Source: Pomphorhynchus laevis (lineage: Eukaryota; Acanthocephala; Palaeacanthocephala; Echinorhynchida; Pomphorhynchidae). From it: DNA of 64,000 nucleotides. The notes beneath the pieces are model-generated. The model searched no databases. It was not told where the DNA came from and saw only the letters and a program-made list of their open reading frames with translations. Positions 25,096-35,763 of the stretch are shown piece by piece. The position numbers were made by a program, and so were the translations under genes. The first letter of the stretch is position 1, and each line of letters begins with the position of its first letter. Where the stretch lies: assembly GCA_012934845.2 (NCBI GenBank), contig WNNJ02002840.1:1-64000 (forward strand), written 5' to 3'.

Positions 25096-26552
25096 AGCCC
25101 TGCTGATGTCATATGTCCGCTTTATTGATGACGATTTTCAAATACACGAAGAAATGTTATTTATGAAGTATTTAAAAACAGACACAACAGGAGTATCAAT
25201 ATTCGAAGTTGTTGAATCTTGGTTCGAAGAAAAACAAATACCATTTGAAAATTTGATATCATGTGCTACTGACGGAGCCCCTGCTATGATTGGAAGACAT
25301 AAGGGGTTTATTTCATTTTTAAAGAACATTTGTCCAACAATATTAACTATCCACTGTATTATACATCGTCATACTTGGTGGCAAAGAACATAAGTCCTAT
25401 TCTTAATTCTTCTTTAAGGCTTGTCATCCAAGTAGTAAACAACATAAAGACAAATCCAAAGTGTGACAGATTGTTTCAGATTTTCTGTAAAGACAATAAC
25501 GAGCAATACAATAGATTACATCACCACACTGAAATTCGATGGTTATCTAAAGGTAATTGCCTTGCAAGATTTGTTTGCTTATTTGACACAATTATTTCTT
25601 TCCTGGAAGAAGAGAAGGAATTCGATCGAAGAGACGAGCTGAATGACCATAAAAACAATATAAACTTTATGGCATTTATTTTCAGAAAGCTTAATGAAAT
25701 ATCGCTGAAATTGCAAGGAAAACATGTTACTCTGATCGAATGTACTATTAAGGCCTTTACAGAGAACAGAAGTTTTTAAGAACAACTTATTGAAGAGAAA
25801 CTTTAAAAATATGCAGGAGATGAAACAGGTAGAGTCTTTTCTTTCTGATCAATACTTATTCAATTATTCTGAATACTTGTCTACTCTAAAGCAGGAATTT
25901 CTTATTAGGTTTTCGGATTTATTTTCTTTGCATATTAAGCCATGGATGATTGACCCCTTTGTCTGTGATATTGAATGTGTTGAAGAAACCATTCAAGAAG
26001 AACTTATCGATCTTCAATGCAATGAAAGAATTAAAATATAAATATGAAAAGGACGGACAATTTGGATTATGGATGGCACAGTCGGCGAAGTTTTTATATC
26101 CTACGATTTGGACTAAAATGACCAATATTTTGCTGTGTTTTTCGTCTTCTTATTTAGTGGAATGTGGTTTTAGTACAGTAAAAATAATAATAACTAAAGA
26201 AAGAAATAGAATAGACATATGTTCTAGAGGTGACGTGAGAATGAAGCTTACAAACTTTAAGCCTAGAATTGAGGAACTAGTAAAAAAACATCAAAACCAA
26301 GGATCACATTAAATTTCTTTATTTATATTTTTTCAAATTCGGTTTATTTATTATTCATCGATGATCTAACTGAGGCTTGTAACTTTATAATACAAATCTA
26401 CATTATGTTTTTAACATCAATATATCTACTGTTATTATTACATGAATATTAAGATTTATATAAAATTTAAAACAGTTTTTCTGTCAAGATGAGCGATATT
26501 TAAAAAAATGTTCAAAAGTGGGCGATGATTGAAAAAAGGTTGAGAAACACTG
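25096..26552 (+). pseudogene. hAT transposase relic, ZBED5/SCAND3-like, with right TIR
   Basis: Broken in four frames. In order: VRFIDDDFQIHEEMLFMKYL, then SCATDGAPAMIGRHKGFIS (the DGAPAM motif of this hAT group), HHHTEIRWLSKGNCLARF, and the C-terminal dimerisation block SSSYLVECGFSTVKIIITKE. Frameshifts occur near 25370, 25785 and 26035, so it cannot encode an active enzyme. The right end carries GGTTGAGAAACACTG (26538-26552), the inverted form of the CAGTGTTTCTCAACC terminus typical of hAT elements. No matching left terminus or zinc-finger exon is present; the left side ends in LINE sequence. Confidence 0.88.
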
Positions 26553-27055
26553 ACTTAGAGCATACACAAACATATAAAGCCTTAGAAAATCGGGAAATTT
26601 CGTTTGTTACAAATTTTGAATGCATAGTGAGTGAAACACCTACAGATATATATAAACATCTACGTTGATCAGCAGGAGATTTTAAGTCGAGACACAGGCT
26701 GTACTCAGGTTATGGAAATAGCTGCAAATCGTTATGACAGGCTAAGTAAAACGCCCAAGTATTTGCATGAATACGATACTAGCTGAAATTAAAAGTTAGG
26801 GAGAATGTCATATTATCTAAACTAGTTAATTTGATCTTATTGTAATTTATATGCTATAATTATAGATAGTTGAATAAAGACTACTTGCCTTATTTTACCT
26901 TGCCTTATTTTATAGCAGCGTTTAATCTAAAAATATTGATAAAATGACAATAATCATAATCGTATATATTAACCGTTAATATATATAAATATAATCTCAT
27001 ATATTATATAAGATATAATTGTATATCATATATATAACAACAATAAAAATATATT
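26553..27055. other. Intergenic, nothing identified
   Basis: Starts next to the hAT terminus (a possible target-site copy is ACTTAGAG). The plus strand has a short protein-like stretch (TQVMEIAANRYDRLSKTPK, about 26705-26765) that I cannot place. AT-rich simple sequence follows at about 26940-27050. Confidence 0.4.
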
Positions 27056-27470
27056 TAAAGTGGCAAATGCGTGCCAACTGCACGTTTACAAGTCTACTAA
27101 CTAACAAAAAAGCACAGCAAAAGTCATACAGATAAATTTGTTAAATTGTTTAAATGTAATCGGATTTGGCGTTTGAAGCACGGCATTGAGGTTGATTAGC
27201 GTATATGAATGGGTAGATGATTCCACAAGAGAGGAGCAGCCACTAGGAAGGGGCGGAAGCCAAAAGAGGAAGAGTAGTTTGGGATATGTAAAAGAGAATA
27301 ACAGGAACGCAAGGAACAGTAAACATGACGAGAATTATCAAGAAAAGGAAGGTTGAGAAATGAAAGGGTATGAAAATATTTGATGATTGTAATGCTCTAC
27401 ATGCCACACATGAGTCGTTTGATAATCTTGACAATTTTGACAATTTTGAGTCTTTGATAATTTCAGTGAC
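27056..27470 (-). pseudogene. 3' end of a CR1-type LINE (second subfamily)
   Basis: The minus strand ends with the CR1 3' hairpin (27070-27084, stem CGTGC/GCACG) preceded by a C-terminal coding part (TTLPLLASAPS, FHFSTFLFLIILVMF). A sister copy lies at 41255-41520. It differs from CR1-A in the coding part but shares the 3' terminal hairpin. Confidence 0.7.
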
Positions 27471-27815
27471 TTACAGCTAAATAGTTGATTGTTATAAGAC
27501 AGTGAGCGTATTTATTTGACAATCGTAGTTGATTCCTTAATAATACAAGTAGCTTATCACAAATACATTAGCCAAAATTTTGGATGTCCTTTGTTAGAAA
27601 AAACTAAATGTTCGACACTATACTCCAATCATACGATTAGTATTAGAGCCCTCGTAGTACAGAGATCATTCGAGATCCATACTTCTGGATCTTTATCGTA
27701 TTCAGATCCTAAACGTATTCAGAAATCTCAATATTTTAAATATAAAGTACGATTTGAGCCATTGATTCGCATACACATATTTATCACATTTATAAAAAAG
27801 AAAAATTTATTTTGT
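27471..27815. other. Spacer between two LINE pieces
   Basis: A plus-strand open frame (27516-27902) crosses this segment but has no recognisable motif and runs into LINE sequence. I do not count it as a gene. Confidence 0.4.
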
Positions 27816-29290
27816 TTGGGTGCCAACGGCGCGCTTACAAGTCCACTGAAAATAACAAAAAATACCAAATTAGTAAAAAATAATCCCTCAGACAAATTTT
27901 GAATAGTATGAACAAGGAAATCGTGCATATGTACGAAGAGAACGAATTCCAAGCAAGAGAGCAGCAACAGGAAAAGAACGGAGGCGGTAATTTGTCAAAT
28001 AATTTGAAGTGTAGAGAAGGGAATGAGATGATCTTAATGATAAAGAAGCAGGACGAGATTCATCAAGATGTGGAAAATGTAAGTATGAAGGGGAATTGTC
28101 ATGCAGTAAACGATGGGTCAGGATAATCAAACAAAATTGGACACAATGGCTAATTGTAGGAAGCCAGGAAAGATTGAAAATATAGTCAAAACGGCGAAGA
28201 TATATGAAAACGCAAACAGCTGAGTTTACAATACGTTGAATAGATTGGAGAGTAGCTTTGGGAGATTTCGAGAGCAGGCTAAAGCAATAATTGATTCAGA
28301 AAAATAAAAGGGCGTATAAAAGGGAAAGACAGGAGCGAAAATCGATCAACACCCGAATAAGGCGAATATCATGTAGTAGCAGGAACGAGGAGCGGACTTT
28401 GTCGAAAACAAATGCCTTGAGAAAAAGATGGTTGTAAAGTGGAAACTGAGGAATACGATATCATTAACGACACAAATAATCGTTGAGTAGATATATACGG
28501 TAGGTGAAGTAATGTTGATGTGAGAGGGAATTATCCACATGATTTTGGACTTTGTAGGATTGAGTGATAGGTGAAGCGAAGATGCTGGGAAACGGATAAG
28601 AGGCAAGCGGAGGAAATATATGCAAGATAATCGATTTAAGAGGAGGGTAGATAAGTAGAGAAGAATGTCGTCAGCATATTGTATAACATAAAAATTGTGT
28701 TCTGGTTATTGTAGAGATACCTAGTACTGAGCCTTGAGGAACACTGTGTGCGAGAGAAGACGGTTGAGAGACATAATAAGCTGAATGAACACTTAAAGAA
28801 CGGTCAGATAAATAAGAGGAAAACCAGGTTACAGAAGAGTTAGAGAATCCATAGTCATGACGGAGGCGATATAGAAGAATATAATGATCGAAGATGTCGA
28901 ATGCAGATTAGAAGTCGAGGGAATTTATGACGCTACAAAGTTTTCCCTCTCTTGATTGAGGATCACCAAAGACTTTGACACACTAGTTCTGTTGAATGAT
29001 TAGAACAAAAAGTAGATTAAAACGACGGAGATAAATTTGACGATCGAAGATATGTATTAACCTAATTTAACACAAGACGTTCGAATAGTTTTGATAAGGT
29101 TAAGAGAAGAGATATAGAACGATATGAGGACGGGTGTGAAATGTCGAGATAGTGTTTTTTCAGAAGTGAGCGAACAATGGCAGATTTCAAGTTTGACGGA
29201 AAAAAGCCGCTGTGGATAGAAGAATTGTAAAAAACGAAGATATCGAATGGCATATAAGCTCAAGTACATAGTAAGAGGGTCGGCAGGAGA
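27816..29290 (-). pseudogene. Degenerate CR1-type LINE, 5' truncated
   Basis: Minus-strand frames carry the reverse transcriptase and C-terminus in order: LYPQRLFSVKLEICHCSL with its overlapping frame FYNSSIHSGFFPSNLKSAIV (about 29220-29140), LHLSLNPTKSKIMWIIPS (about 28570-28510), and HLDESRPASLSLRSSHSLL (about 28060-28010). The last two match CR1-A segments FHLVLSPEKSKITWIFP and FLDDTRPTSLSLRSCHN. A decayed form of the terminal hairpin is at about 27820-27835. Stops and frameshifts throughout. Confidence 0.8.
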
Positions 29291-29294
29291 AAAT

Positions 29295-29964
29295 TTGTTG
29301 GGTAATTATTCCAATACATACCAAAGCCAAAAGGCTATTCAGGCATATTCCAAAAAAAGAAGAAAAGCAAATAGTCAGTCAATGTAGCTAATTAGAGTAT
29401 TACAGTGGTAGTGTTGAATGGCGGCATTTTTCACGTATCCATTTGTAGCATCGTGATTTAAACGTTCTCAAACTGGGGCTGCAACGACTTCCTCAGGCAA
29501 CGAATTCCACATGTTAATTCCTCTCATCGAGAGTCTATACACTTTTGGTAATCTGACAAATCCAAATTGATACAAGACTCTGCTATGTCCCCGCAACTGA
29601 CCTACCCGCCTAGTGATTACATCGGTGGGATAACCCACCGCATCATTCGACATGTGCCATAGACATACAATTTCTAAAGATATGAGCCTCTAACGTACCA
29701 ACAACATCCCAATACGACTAAGACGTACATAATAGTCAATACCACTAAAGCCAATACAGAGCCTCGATCCGCGCCTAAGAATAGACTCCAGATCTAATAG
29801 TTCTGGCTTAGTGACAGGGAAAAAAGCCTGAATGCAGTACTCAAAGTGTGGCCTGACGATGGAGATGAATAACTTCTTGAACATATGACAGCTTAATTTG
29901 AGGAATGCATTTTTAATACAATATAACGCCCTAGTAGCCTTACCTAGAAAGAAGTCGGTGTTTA
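29295..29964 (-). pseudogene. Older LINE, 3' half (split by a CR1-A insertion)
   Basis: Minus strand. From 29960 downward the frame reads NTDFFLGKATRALYCIKNAF, SIVRPHFEYCIQAFFPVTKP, LESILRRGSRLCIGFSG and, after a frame change, GINMWNSLPEEVVAA, the usual C-terminus of CR1/jockey-type LINEs. Its upstream half continues at 31155 after the nested CR1-A copy. Confidence 0.8.
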
Positions 29965-31153
29965 ATATAGTGTTCTCATCTCCCTCGACCTCTCCTCCGC
30001 ATTCGACATTGTCGACCACTCCGTCCTCCTTTCTCGCCTTCGTTATGATTACGGCTTTTCTTCCACCTCCGTAGCATGGTTTGCTTCATATCTATTCGAC
30101 CGGTCCTTTCGCGTCTGTTCTAATTCATCATCCTCCCATCCCATCCCTATGTTTTGCGGGGTCCAACAAGGTTCAGTCCTAGGTCCCCTGCTTTTCTCTC
30201 TTCTGCTTGGCGATCTATCTCCGTTTATCAAACCTTACTCCTTTAACGTCATGCAATACGCCGATGACATTCTAATCTATGATCATGCACCCGCACATCG
30301 CATACACGATATCGGTATTTCTGCCTCCAAACTGTCTTTCTTCTATCTACAAACATCTCTCCAATTTCCATCTCGTTCTAAGCCCCGAAAAGTCCAAAAT
30401 AACGTGGATCTTCCCCCGTAAACCAAACATATCTCCTCCCACTGTATATTTTGCCTCATCGATCCTCCCCATTGTTCACAATCTCACTTTCTTAGGCTTC
30501 CATTTCGATGATCACCTTTCTCTTAAACCCTTCGTCCGTGACAAGGTCCGCTCATCTAACTTAATTCTCCGTGATATCCGCCGTATCCGCCCCCTTATCG
30601 ACTTTCGTTCTTGTATGTCTCTTCTTTCATCGCTTCTTTTCCCTAAAATCGATTACTGCCTTAGCCTTTTCGCCAATTCTCCAAAATCCATCATTTTACC
30701 CCTACAACGAATAATCAACATCGCCGTTCGAGTGCTCTTTCGTCTCCGTCGCTTCAACCACACATACTCATATTTTGCCTAACTCTCCTGGCCCACCATC
30801 CACATCCGCATCAAATTCCGCCTTCTTCTCGTTACCTTTCGTCTCATCGCTGTCCGCTTCCTATCGTTCATCAACCTTTCTTTCTTAGACGATACTCGCC
30901 CCACCTCGCTATCGCTTCGTTCCTGTCATACCTTCTTACTCCACGTTCCTAATTACTCCAACAACTACGGTCTCTGATCCTTCCTCGTCGCCGCCTCACT
31001 CGCCTGGAATTAACTCCCTCTCGACGTCCGCCGCGCCCCCTCCTTTATCACATTCAAAAACCTTCTCCGTTCACACCTTCTCGACACCTGATTCACAGTC
31101 TTGTTTTTTGTTGTGGTCATGTAAGCGTGCGCTGGCACGCATTTGCCACGTTA
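29965..31153 (+). mobile_element. CR1-A LINE, 5'-truncated nested copy
   Basis: Nearly identical to the reverse-transcriptase and C-terminal part of the element at 35.7-40.15 kb. It begins inside the RT domain (SAFDIVDHSV frame), keeps GVQQGSVLGPLLFSLLLGDL and MQYADDILIYDHAP, and then has a one-base frameshift at about 30330 that switches frames (30149-30421 to 30279-30782) and an in-frame stop at about 30780. It ends with the 3' hairpin GCGTGC-GCTG-GCACGC (31125-31140) and a TTAAAATAAA tail. It inserted into the older minus-strand LINE. Confidence 0.92.
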
Positions 31154-31154
31154 A

Positions 31155-31610
31155 AATAAATCCTTTTTTTTCAACTTTGTTTTCAAGGATCGATGGACAA
31201 TAATCCCTAAATCCTTATGATGAGACACTTCCTTTAAGACAACATCTCCAATATAGTACCTTAGAGTTTCGATAAGGCGACCTTGTTGCATGAGGACACA
31301 TTTATCAACATTCAACAGTAGTCCGGTAGAATCGCACCACTGGATCAGAGAGTTTAGATCATTTTGTAACGATACTCGATCAGCAGGACTTCTAATGATC
31401 GACCAAATCTTTAGATCGTCTGCAAAAGCTAGATGATAGCATAATAAGCGGAGTAGCAGATCATTAATGAAGATTATAACGAGCAGTGGGCCAAGGACTG
31501 ATTCCTGTGGCACGCCAGAATTAACATTAATCAAATAAGAAAACACAACCCACACACAAACTCGGAAAGACCTATTCGATAAAAATTGCTTGACCCACTC
31601 ATAAACGGGG
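31155..31610 (-). pseudogene. Older LINE, reverse-transcriptase half (other side of the nested insertion)
   Basis: Minus strand: VNSGVPQESVLGPLLVIIFI, HLAFADDLKIWSIIRS (active-site FADD), LIQWCDSTGLLLNVDKCVLM and HHKDLGIIVHRSLKTKL. The last residues join directly to NTDFFLGKATR at 29960 once the CR1-A copy is removed. The protein is closest in this window to the LINE at 44.9-48.95 kb. Confidence 0.85.
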
Positions 31611-31975
31611 AGATATAAGAGTTCAGGAAGAGAGAATTGTATTGATACAATCGATGATTAGAGAGTTGAATGAATATATGATAAAGTATTAGCAGATTTA
31701 GATTGAAGATAAGAAGGAAATAAGTTGGAATCGATTTTACTAGGTGTTGAAAAAAAATGAGAAGAGTGAGTTTAATGTGTGCCAAGTAGACTTTGGGTCC
31801 GAAGAAGTGAGTTTATTCTGCTTGAAGAGAGTGCACTTACTTCGTAGGAGAGAGTAATAGAACCAGCGAATGTTTAGGTAGTCATCACGATACTCGGAGA
31901 CAAAAGTAGAACCTCGTTTGAGGAAACAGAAATATATGTAGAAAGCGTGAAACATGCGGGGTTTAGAAATTACAC
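31611..31975 (-). pseudogene. CR1-related LINE fragment
   Basis: Minus strand carries SEYRDDYLNIRWFYYSLLRS and KLTSSDPKSTWHTLNSLFS (about 31895-31755), matching the linker of CR1-A between endonuclease and reverse transcriptase (SHLNLLRTKCNSFWQHK, then TVWHTFNSILARS). Boundaries are approximate. Confidence 0.6.
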
Positions 31976-32215
31976 ATTCAGAATCAAACCATAATATTTG
32001 ATTAACATTGATATCCTAATATTGATCTCAGATTTGAACCATTTAGCATCTGCAAATGACCTTATTGAACGTTACATCATCAAGTAATTTGCTTATAATA
32101 ATGAATATGAAGTTAATAAGCTTGAATGATGAACAATTGTTAATGATTGTTCATCATACATGTTTTAACAGTTTAACATACATGGTAAACAATCATTATG
32201 TATGAATTATATACT
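31976..32215. other. Short AT-rich spacer
   Basis: No coding or repeat signal beyond imperfect local duplications of an AACAATYATTATGTATGA-like motif. Confidence 0.4.
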
Positions 32216-33480
32216 ATTATATGTCGACTTCCAAGAAGGCTGAAGTTCGTAAGGAAGCATCACATCGAATAAAAAAAAACAAAAAAAAACGAAAAATCAA
32301 GAGTTCACGAGGTCAAGCTTTAGGCGTTCTTTGAATTGCGCAGCAGAAGAGATGTTGATCACACCAGGTGATAATCCATTCCATCGTTTACAGACGCGAT
32401 CCATCACTGTCGTGCAATTTGTTCGATGCTTTAAGCGATGCTTCAAACATAGCTCGTGTCCACGTAACATTGAGGATTCACGAAGACAGAACAGCTGCTT
32501 ACACGGATCGTTAGGCACGTGCATCGACATCCACACTAGTGTAAGATCTGCAATCAACAGATCGCATTCAATAGATCTTATACCCAACGTCTCTAGTCTA
32601 ACTGGATAAGGAATGGAGCGAGTTGCCGGAACCAAGTGTGTGGCTCTTCTCAGAATGTTGTCGAATTCACTCAATTCTGATTTCTGTTGAGGGTGTGTCG
32701 CGTGAGATGCATAGAGCATATGTGATTTTAAGAGACTCGAATATACAATGCGTAAAGCCTTTGGCTCAAGTCGTCTGACGTTTCGATGAAGAAATCCAAA
32801 AATTCTACGGCATTTTGCAATAATCGCAGAAGAATGAAGACAAGATTTTTAATTGGAGAAGATAACAACACCTATATCAGTAAAGTGATTTTCTGATTCG
32901 ATAACTGTTGAGCTGAATTGATAAGAAAGGGAAGGTTATTGGGATTGACCAATTCTCATGTCGACATTTACTAACATTGATTACTAAGCCGTGTGATGAA
33001 CACCAACTACAAACTTTATCCAAATCTGATTGTAGTAGGAGAGAGCTAGAACAACCAAGAAATAAGGGGCACCACAGTTTCATGTCATCAGCGTATAATA
33101 TGCACTGGCATGTAACATTTTCAGCGATTTCGTTGATGTAGATGTTAAACAAAGTTGGACTAAGGATACAGCCTTGATGAACACCTTGAGTGAGATAAAA
33201 CAATTCAGAAAGAGACTCACCAACTCGCACAGCAAAGGAACGTCTACTCAAGAATTCACGTATCCAGAGACAAACGTTCTCTGAAAATCCGTAATTTTCA
33301 AGTTTCCACCGTAAAATTGGATGAACGACCCGATCAAAAGCTTTGGACAAATCAATAAAGACGACATCAAATGGCACCCTCTGTTCAACAAAACCAACCC
33401 AACTTTCGCGAGCTAATGTTAGATTAGTTGAAGTAGAGTGATGTTTTCTAAACCCATGAAGTTCATTAGACAAAATATTG
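32216..33480 (-). pseudogene. LINE with YADD reverse transcriptase, 5' truncated
   Basis: Minus strand. An RT frame (33473-32877) has VVFIDLSKAFDRVVHPILRW, GVHQGCILSPTLFNIYINEI and CILYADDMKLWCPLF. After a frame change the C-terminus follows (32719-32297): SELSEFDNILRRATHLVP, SSMLRGHELCLKHRLKHRTN and VCKRWNGLSPGVINISSAAQ. The 3' untranslated end includes GTCGACTTCCAAG and an A/T-rich run. A sister copy of the 3' part is at 34838-35250. Confidence 0.85.
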
Positions 33481-33820
33481 TCTAATAAATAAAAAAATAT
33501 TTATTATTTGTCTAAAAAATATTTATTAGACAAAATATGAATTATAATGATTAATGAATTATATATGATTACATCTGAATTATATATGCCGAACCATTTT
33601 TGTTGAACTGTTAAAATTTTTAGAGATACAATTGGGAGAAAAACTGTGCATAAAGTAAGAGATGCTTTTAAGAGCGTAAGTTCCAAGCGCACATCCTAAA
33701 CCGTAAGTACTACAAATAAATAATAAGTAAATGTACAACATCAGTTAAATCCTTTAAAGAAGACTGAGCATGTAGTAAAAAATGACAAGCAGATGCTCTG
33801 ACAATTTATAACAATGCACA
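33481..33820. other. Spacer, no gene seen
   Basis: AT-rich, with a small duplication of AAAAATATTTATTATTTGTC type near 33490-33540. The minus-strand open frame 33504-33692 is not convincing. Confidence 0.4.
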
Positions 33821-34560
33821 TTGGCCATAAATTCAACAATCTTCACTATTTCATCGGTTCTGTCGTTTTACTTTTTTGTTGACCAGATCAATGATTTGGA
33901 AATAATTCTTTCTAACAACTTGAAAACGAAAATGAACACTGACCTGATTTTTTACAAGGCTTTGAGAATTTCGGTGTTATCAGGATATGCTTTTTTCCGT
34001 CTCACAGTAGAAAACTTTCCATTCCTGTTCAACGCTTATGTTGGAAACATAATAATGTATTGCTCCGAAGTGTCGTCTCCAGTAACTAGAAAGGAAGATC
34101 TTCAGATAGAGAGAGTGCTCAGGAAAGCAAACAAATGTGTTTCGGGTTTACGGGACCTCCCCTACCATGACCGTTTATCGCTCGTAAATATGAAACCCAT
34201 GTCTCTTAAACGAACAGTGAAGGATCTTGTTGTCATACGGCAAGCTGTTAATGATCATACAAGTCCAATTCATGTAATGTTTCTTTTGCGGATGGAAGCT
34301 CGTACGCGAGGACACGAATTCACTATTAATCGGTTTTGCAGGCAGTTGAAAGGACTCAACAGCATGGTGGACAGAGTTACCAAGAAATGGAATAACCTTC
34401 CTATGGAAATAGTGCGGACCAAGTCAAAACTAATGTTTATGAAGAAAGTACTGTGAATCTCAATCCTCATGTTTTAGTTTCTCTGTCTTCTTTTGTGCTT
34501 TCTTGTATTTTGTGATGTATCTTATGAGCACTAGCTCCTAGTTTGTCTAAGAATAATAAT
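33821..34560 (+). pseudogene. LINE C-terminal fragment
   Basis: Plus strand, 211-codon open frame. The last part (ERVLRKANKCVSGLRDLPYH, ARTRGHEFTINRFCRQLKG, MVDRVTKKWNNLPMEIVRTK) matches the end of a CR1/jockey-type ORF2. It ends at the stop 34454-34456. A short 3' untranslated part finishes in an (AATAAT)-like tail at about 34540. Only the C-terminal half of the ORF looks like a LINE; the first 70 residues are uncertain. Confidence 0.7.
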
Positions 34561-34637
34561 AACTATATTTGTATATATTCGTTATTGTCAATTAATACTA
34601 TTATTACAGATCATAGCCATAATACTGTTTTGACCAC

Positions 34638-34836
34638 TCACACAAAAAATGAATAAAATAAAACAAATCTTTCATTACATATATCAGGACCATGGGTACT
34701 GCAGCAACCATCACTCATTCTCATTGTGAATCCAGCTTTTATATAAGATTTAAATTCATTGATTGTATGCGCCGCAATGATATCAGCAAAAAATATATTT
34801 ATTTTTACGTGACAAATGCGTACCGGCACACGTTTA
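34638..34836 (-). pseudogene. Chimeric LINE 3' end with CR1 hairpin
   Basis: Minus-strand frame: IIAAHTINEFKSYIKAGFTM is the usual last helix of a LINE ORF2. Just upstream in plus coordinates (34808-34836) is a wobble-paired version of the CR1 3' hairpin (CGTGT-GCCG-GTACG). Confidence 0.5.
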
Positions 34837-34837
34837 C

Positions 34838-35250
34838 ATTATTATATGTCGACTTCCAAGGGAACTGAAGCTCGTAAGGAAGCATCACATCGAATAAAAA
34901 AACAGAGCAAAAAAACGAAAAAAAACATCAAGAGTTCACGAGGTCAAGCTTTAGGCGTTCTTTGAATTGCGCAGCAGAAGAGCTGTTGATTACACCAGGT
35001 GATAATTCATTCTTTCGTTTAGAGACGCGATCCATCACTGTCGTACAATTTGTTCGATGCTTTAAGCGATGCTTCAAACATAGCTCGTGTCCAAGTAACA
35101 TTGAGGATTCACGAAGACAGAACAGCTGCTTACACGGATGGTTAGGCACGCGCAGCGACCTCCACATTAGTGTAAGATCTGAAATCAACAGATCGCATTT
35201 AATAGATCTTATACTCAACGCCTCTAGTCTAACTGGATAAGGAATGCTGC
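34838..35250 (-). pseudogene. 3' fragment of the YADD-type LINE
   Basis: Very similar to 32216-32640. Minus strand: SSMLLGHELCLKHRLKHRTN, VMDRVSKRKNELSPGVINSS, ending FKERLKLDLVNS. The 5' truncation point is at about 35250. The 3' end includes GTCGACTTCCAAG. Confidence 0.85.
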
Positions 35251-35678
35251 GTACACGGACAGACTGCTGGCAACATACATTATTGTTGCATTGTTCATTT
35301 TCGTTCATTAAAGTCAATTCATAAAAATGACGTTTATTTTAAATTTCTATTTTTTATTTTAACTTGATTTAAATTATAAAAAATCTTAAAGCAATTATTT
35401 ATTTTATTATTTTATTATTAAATTTTGATTTAGCATTATTATGTTTTGTTTATTTTATAATTATATTAAATACGTAGACTCAGTTAGCTGATTTAACTCA
35501 TTGTTAATTGCAATTTTATATGTAGATTTGACATGGATATCTATTTAAGGTCTACTAATCACATCAGTGATTAATATAATAAAAATGCTTTGAAAATTAG
35601 GACAATTCGGATTTAGAAATTCAATACATTAAAAGTTTCATAAACTGAGAGATTTCTAGTTGTACTGGATGGTTAACC
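35251..35678. other. Spacer with a dispersed repeat and the left part of a tRNA-like sequence
   Basis: About 35430-35510 is the second copy of the repeat at 21.2 kb. The end of the stretch (35671-35688) contains an A-box-like TAACCTAGTCGG and is the left half of the sequence split by the CR1-A insertion. Confidence 0.6.
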
Positions 35679-35704
35679 TAGTCGGTAAAAAACGATTTAT
35701 TTTA

Positions 35705-35740
35705 ACGTGGCAAATGCGTGCCAGCGCACGCTTACATGAT
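35705..35740 (-). other. CR1-A 3' terminal hairpin
   Basis: Minus strand reads GTAAGCGTGCGCTGGCACGC then ATTTGCCACGTTAAAATAAA. The GCGTGC / GCACGC arms form a 6-bp stem with a GCTG loop just before the tail. Identical at 31125-31140; variants at 27070-27084, 34808-34836 and 41274-41290. In LINEs such 3' structures are recognised by the element's own reverse transcriptase; that role is inferred here. Confidence 0.75.
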
Positions 35741-35763
35741 CACACAAAAAACAAGACTGTGAA

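Noticed and set aside
27516-27902. 128-codon plus-strand open frame
   Set aside because: No motif, crosses the boundary of a minus-strand LINE.
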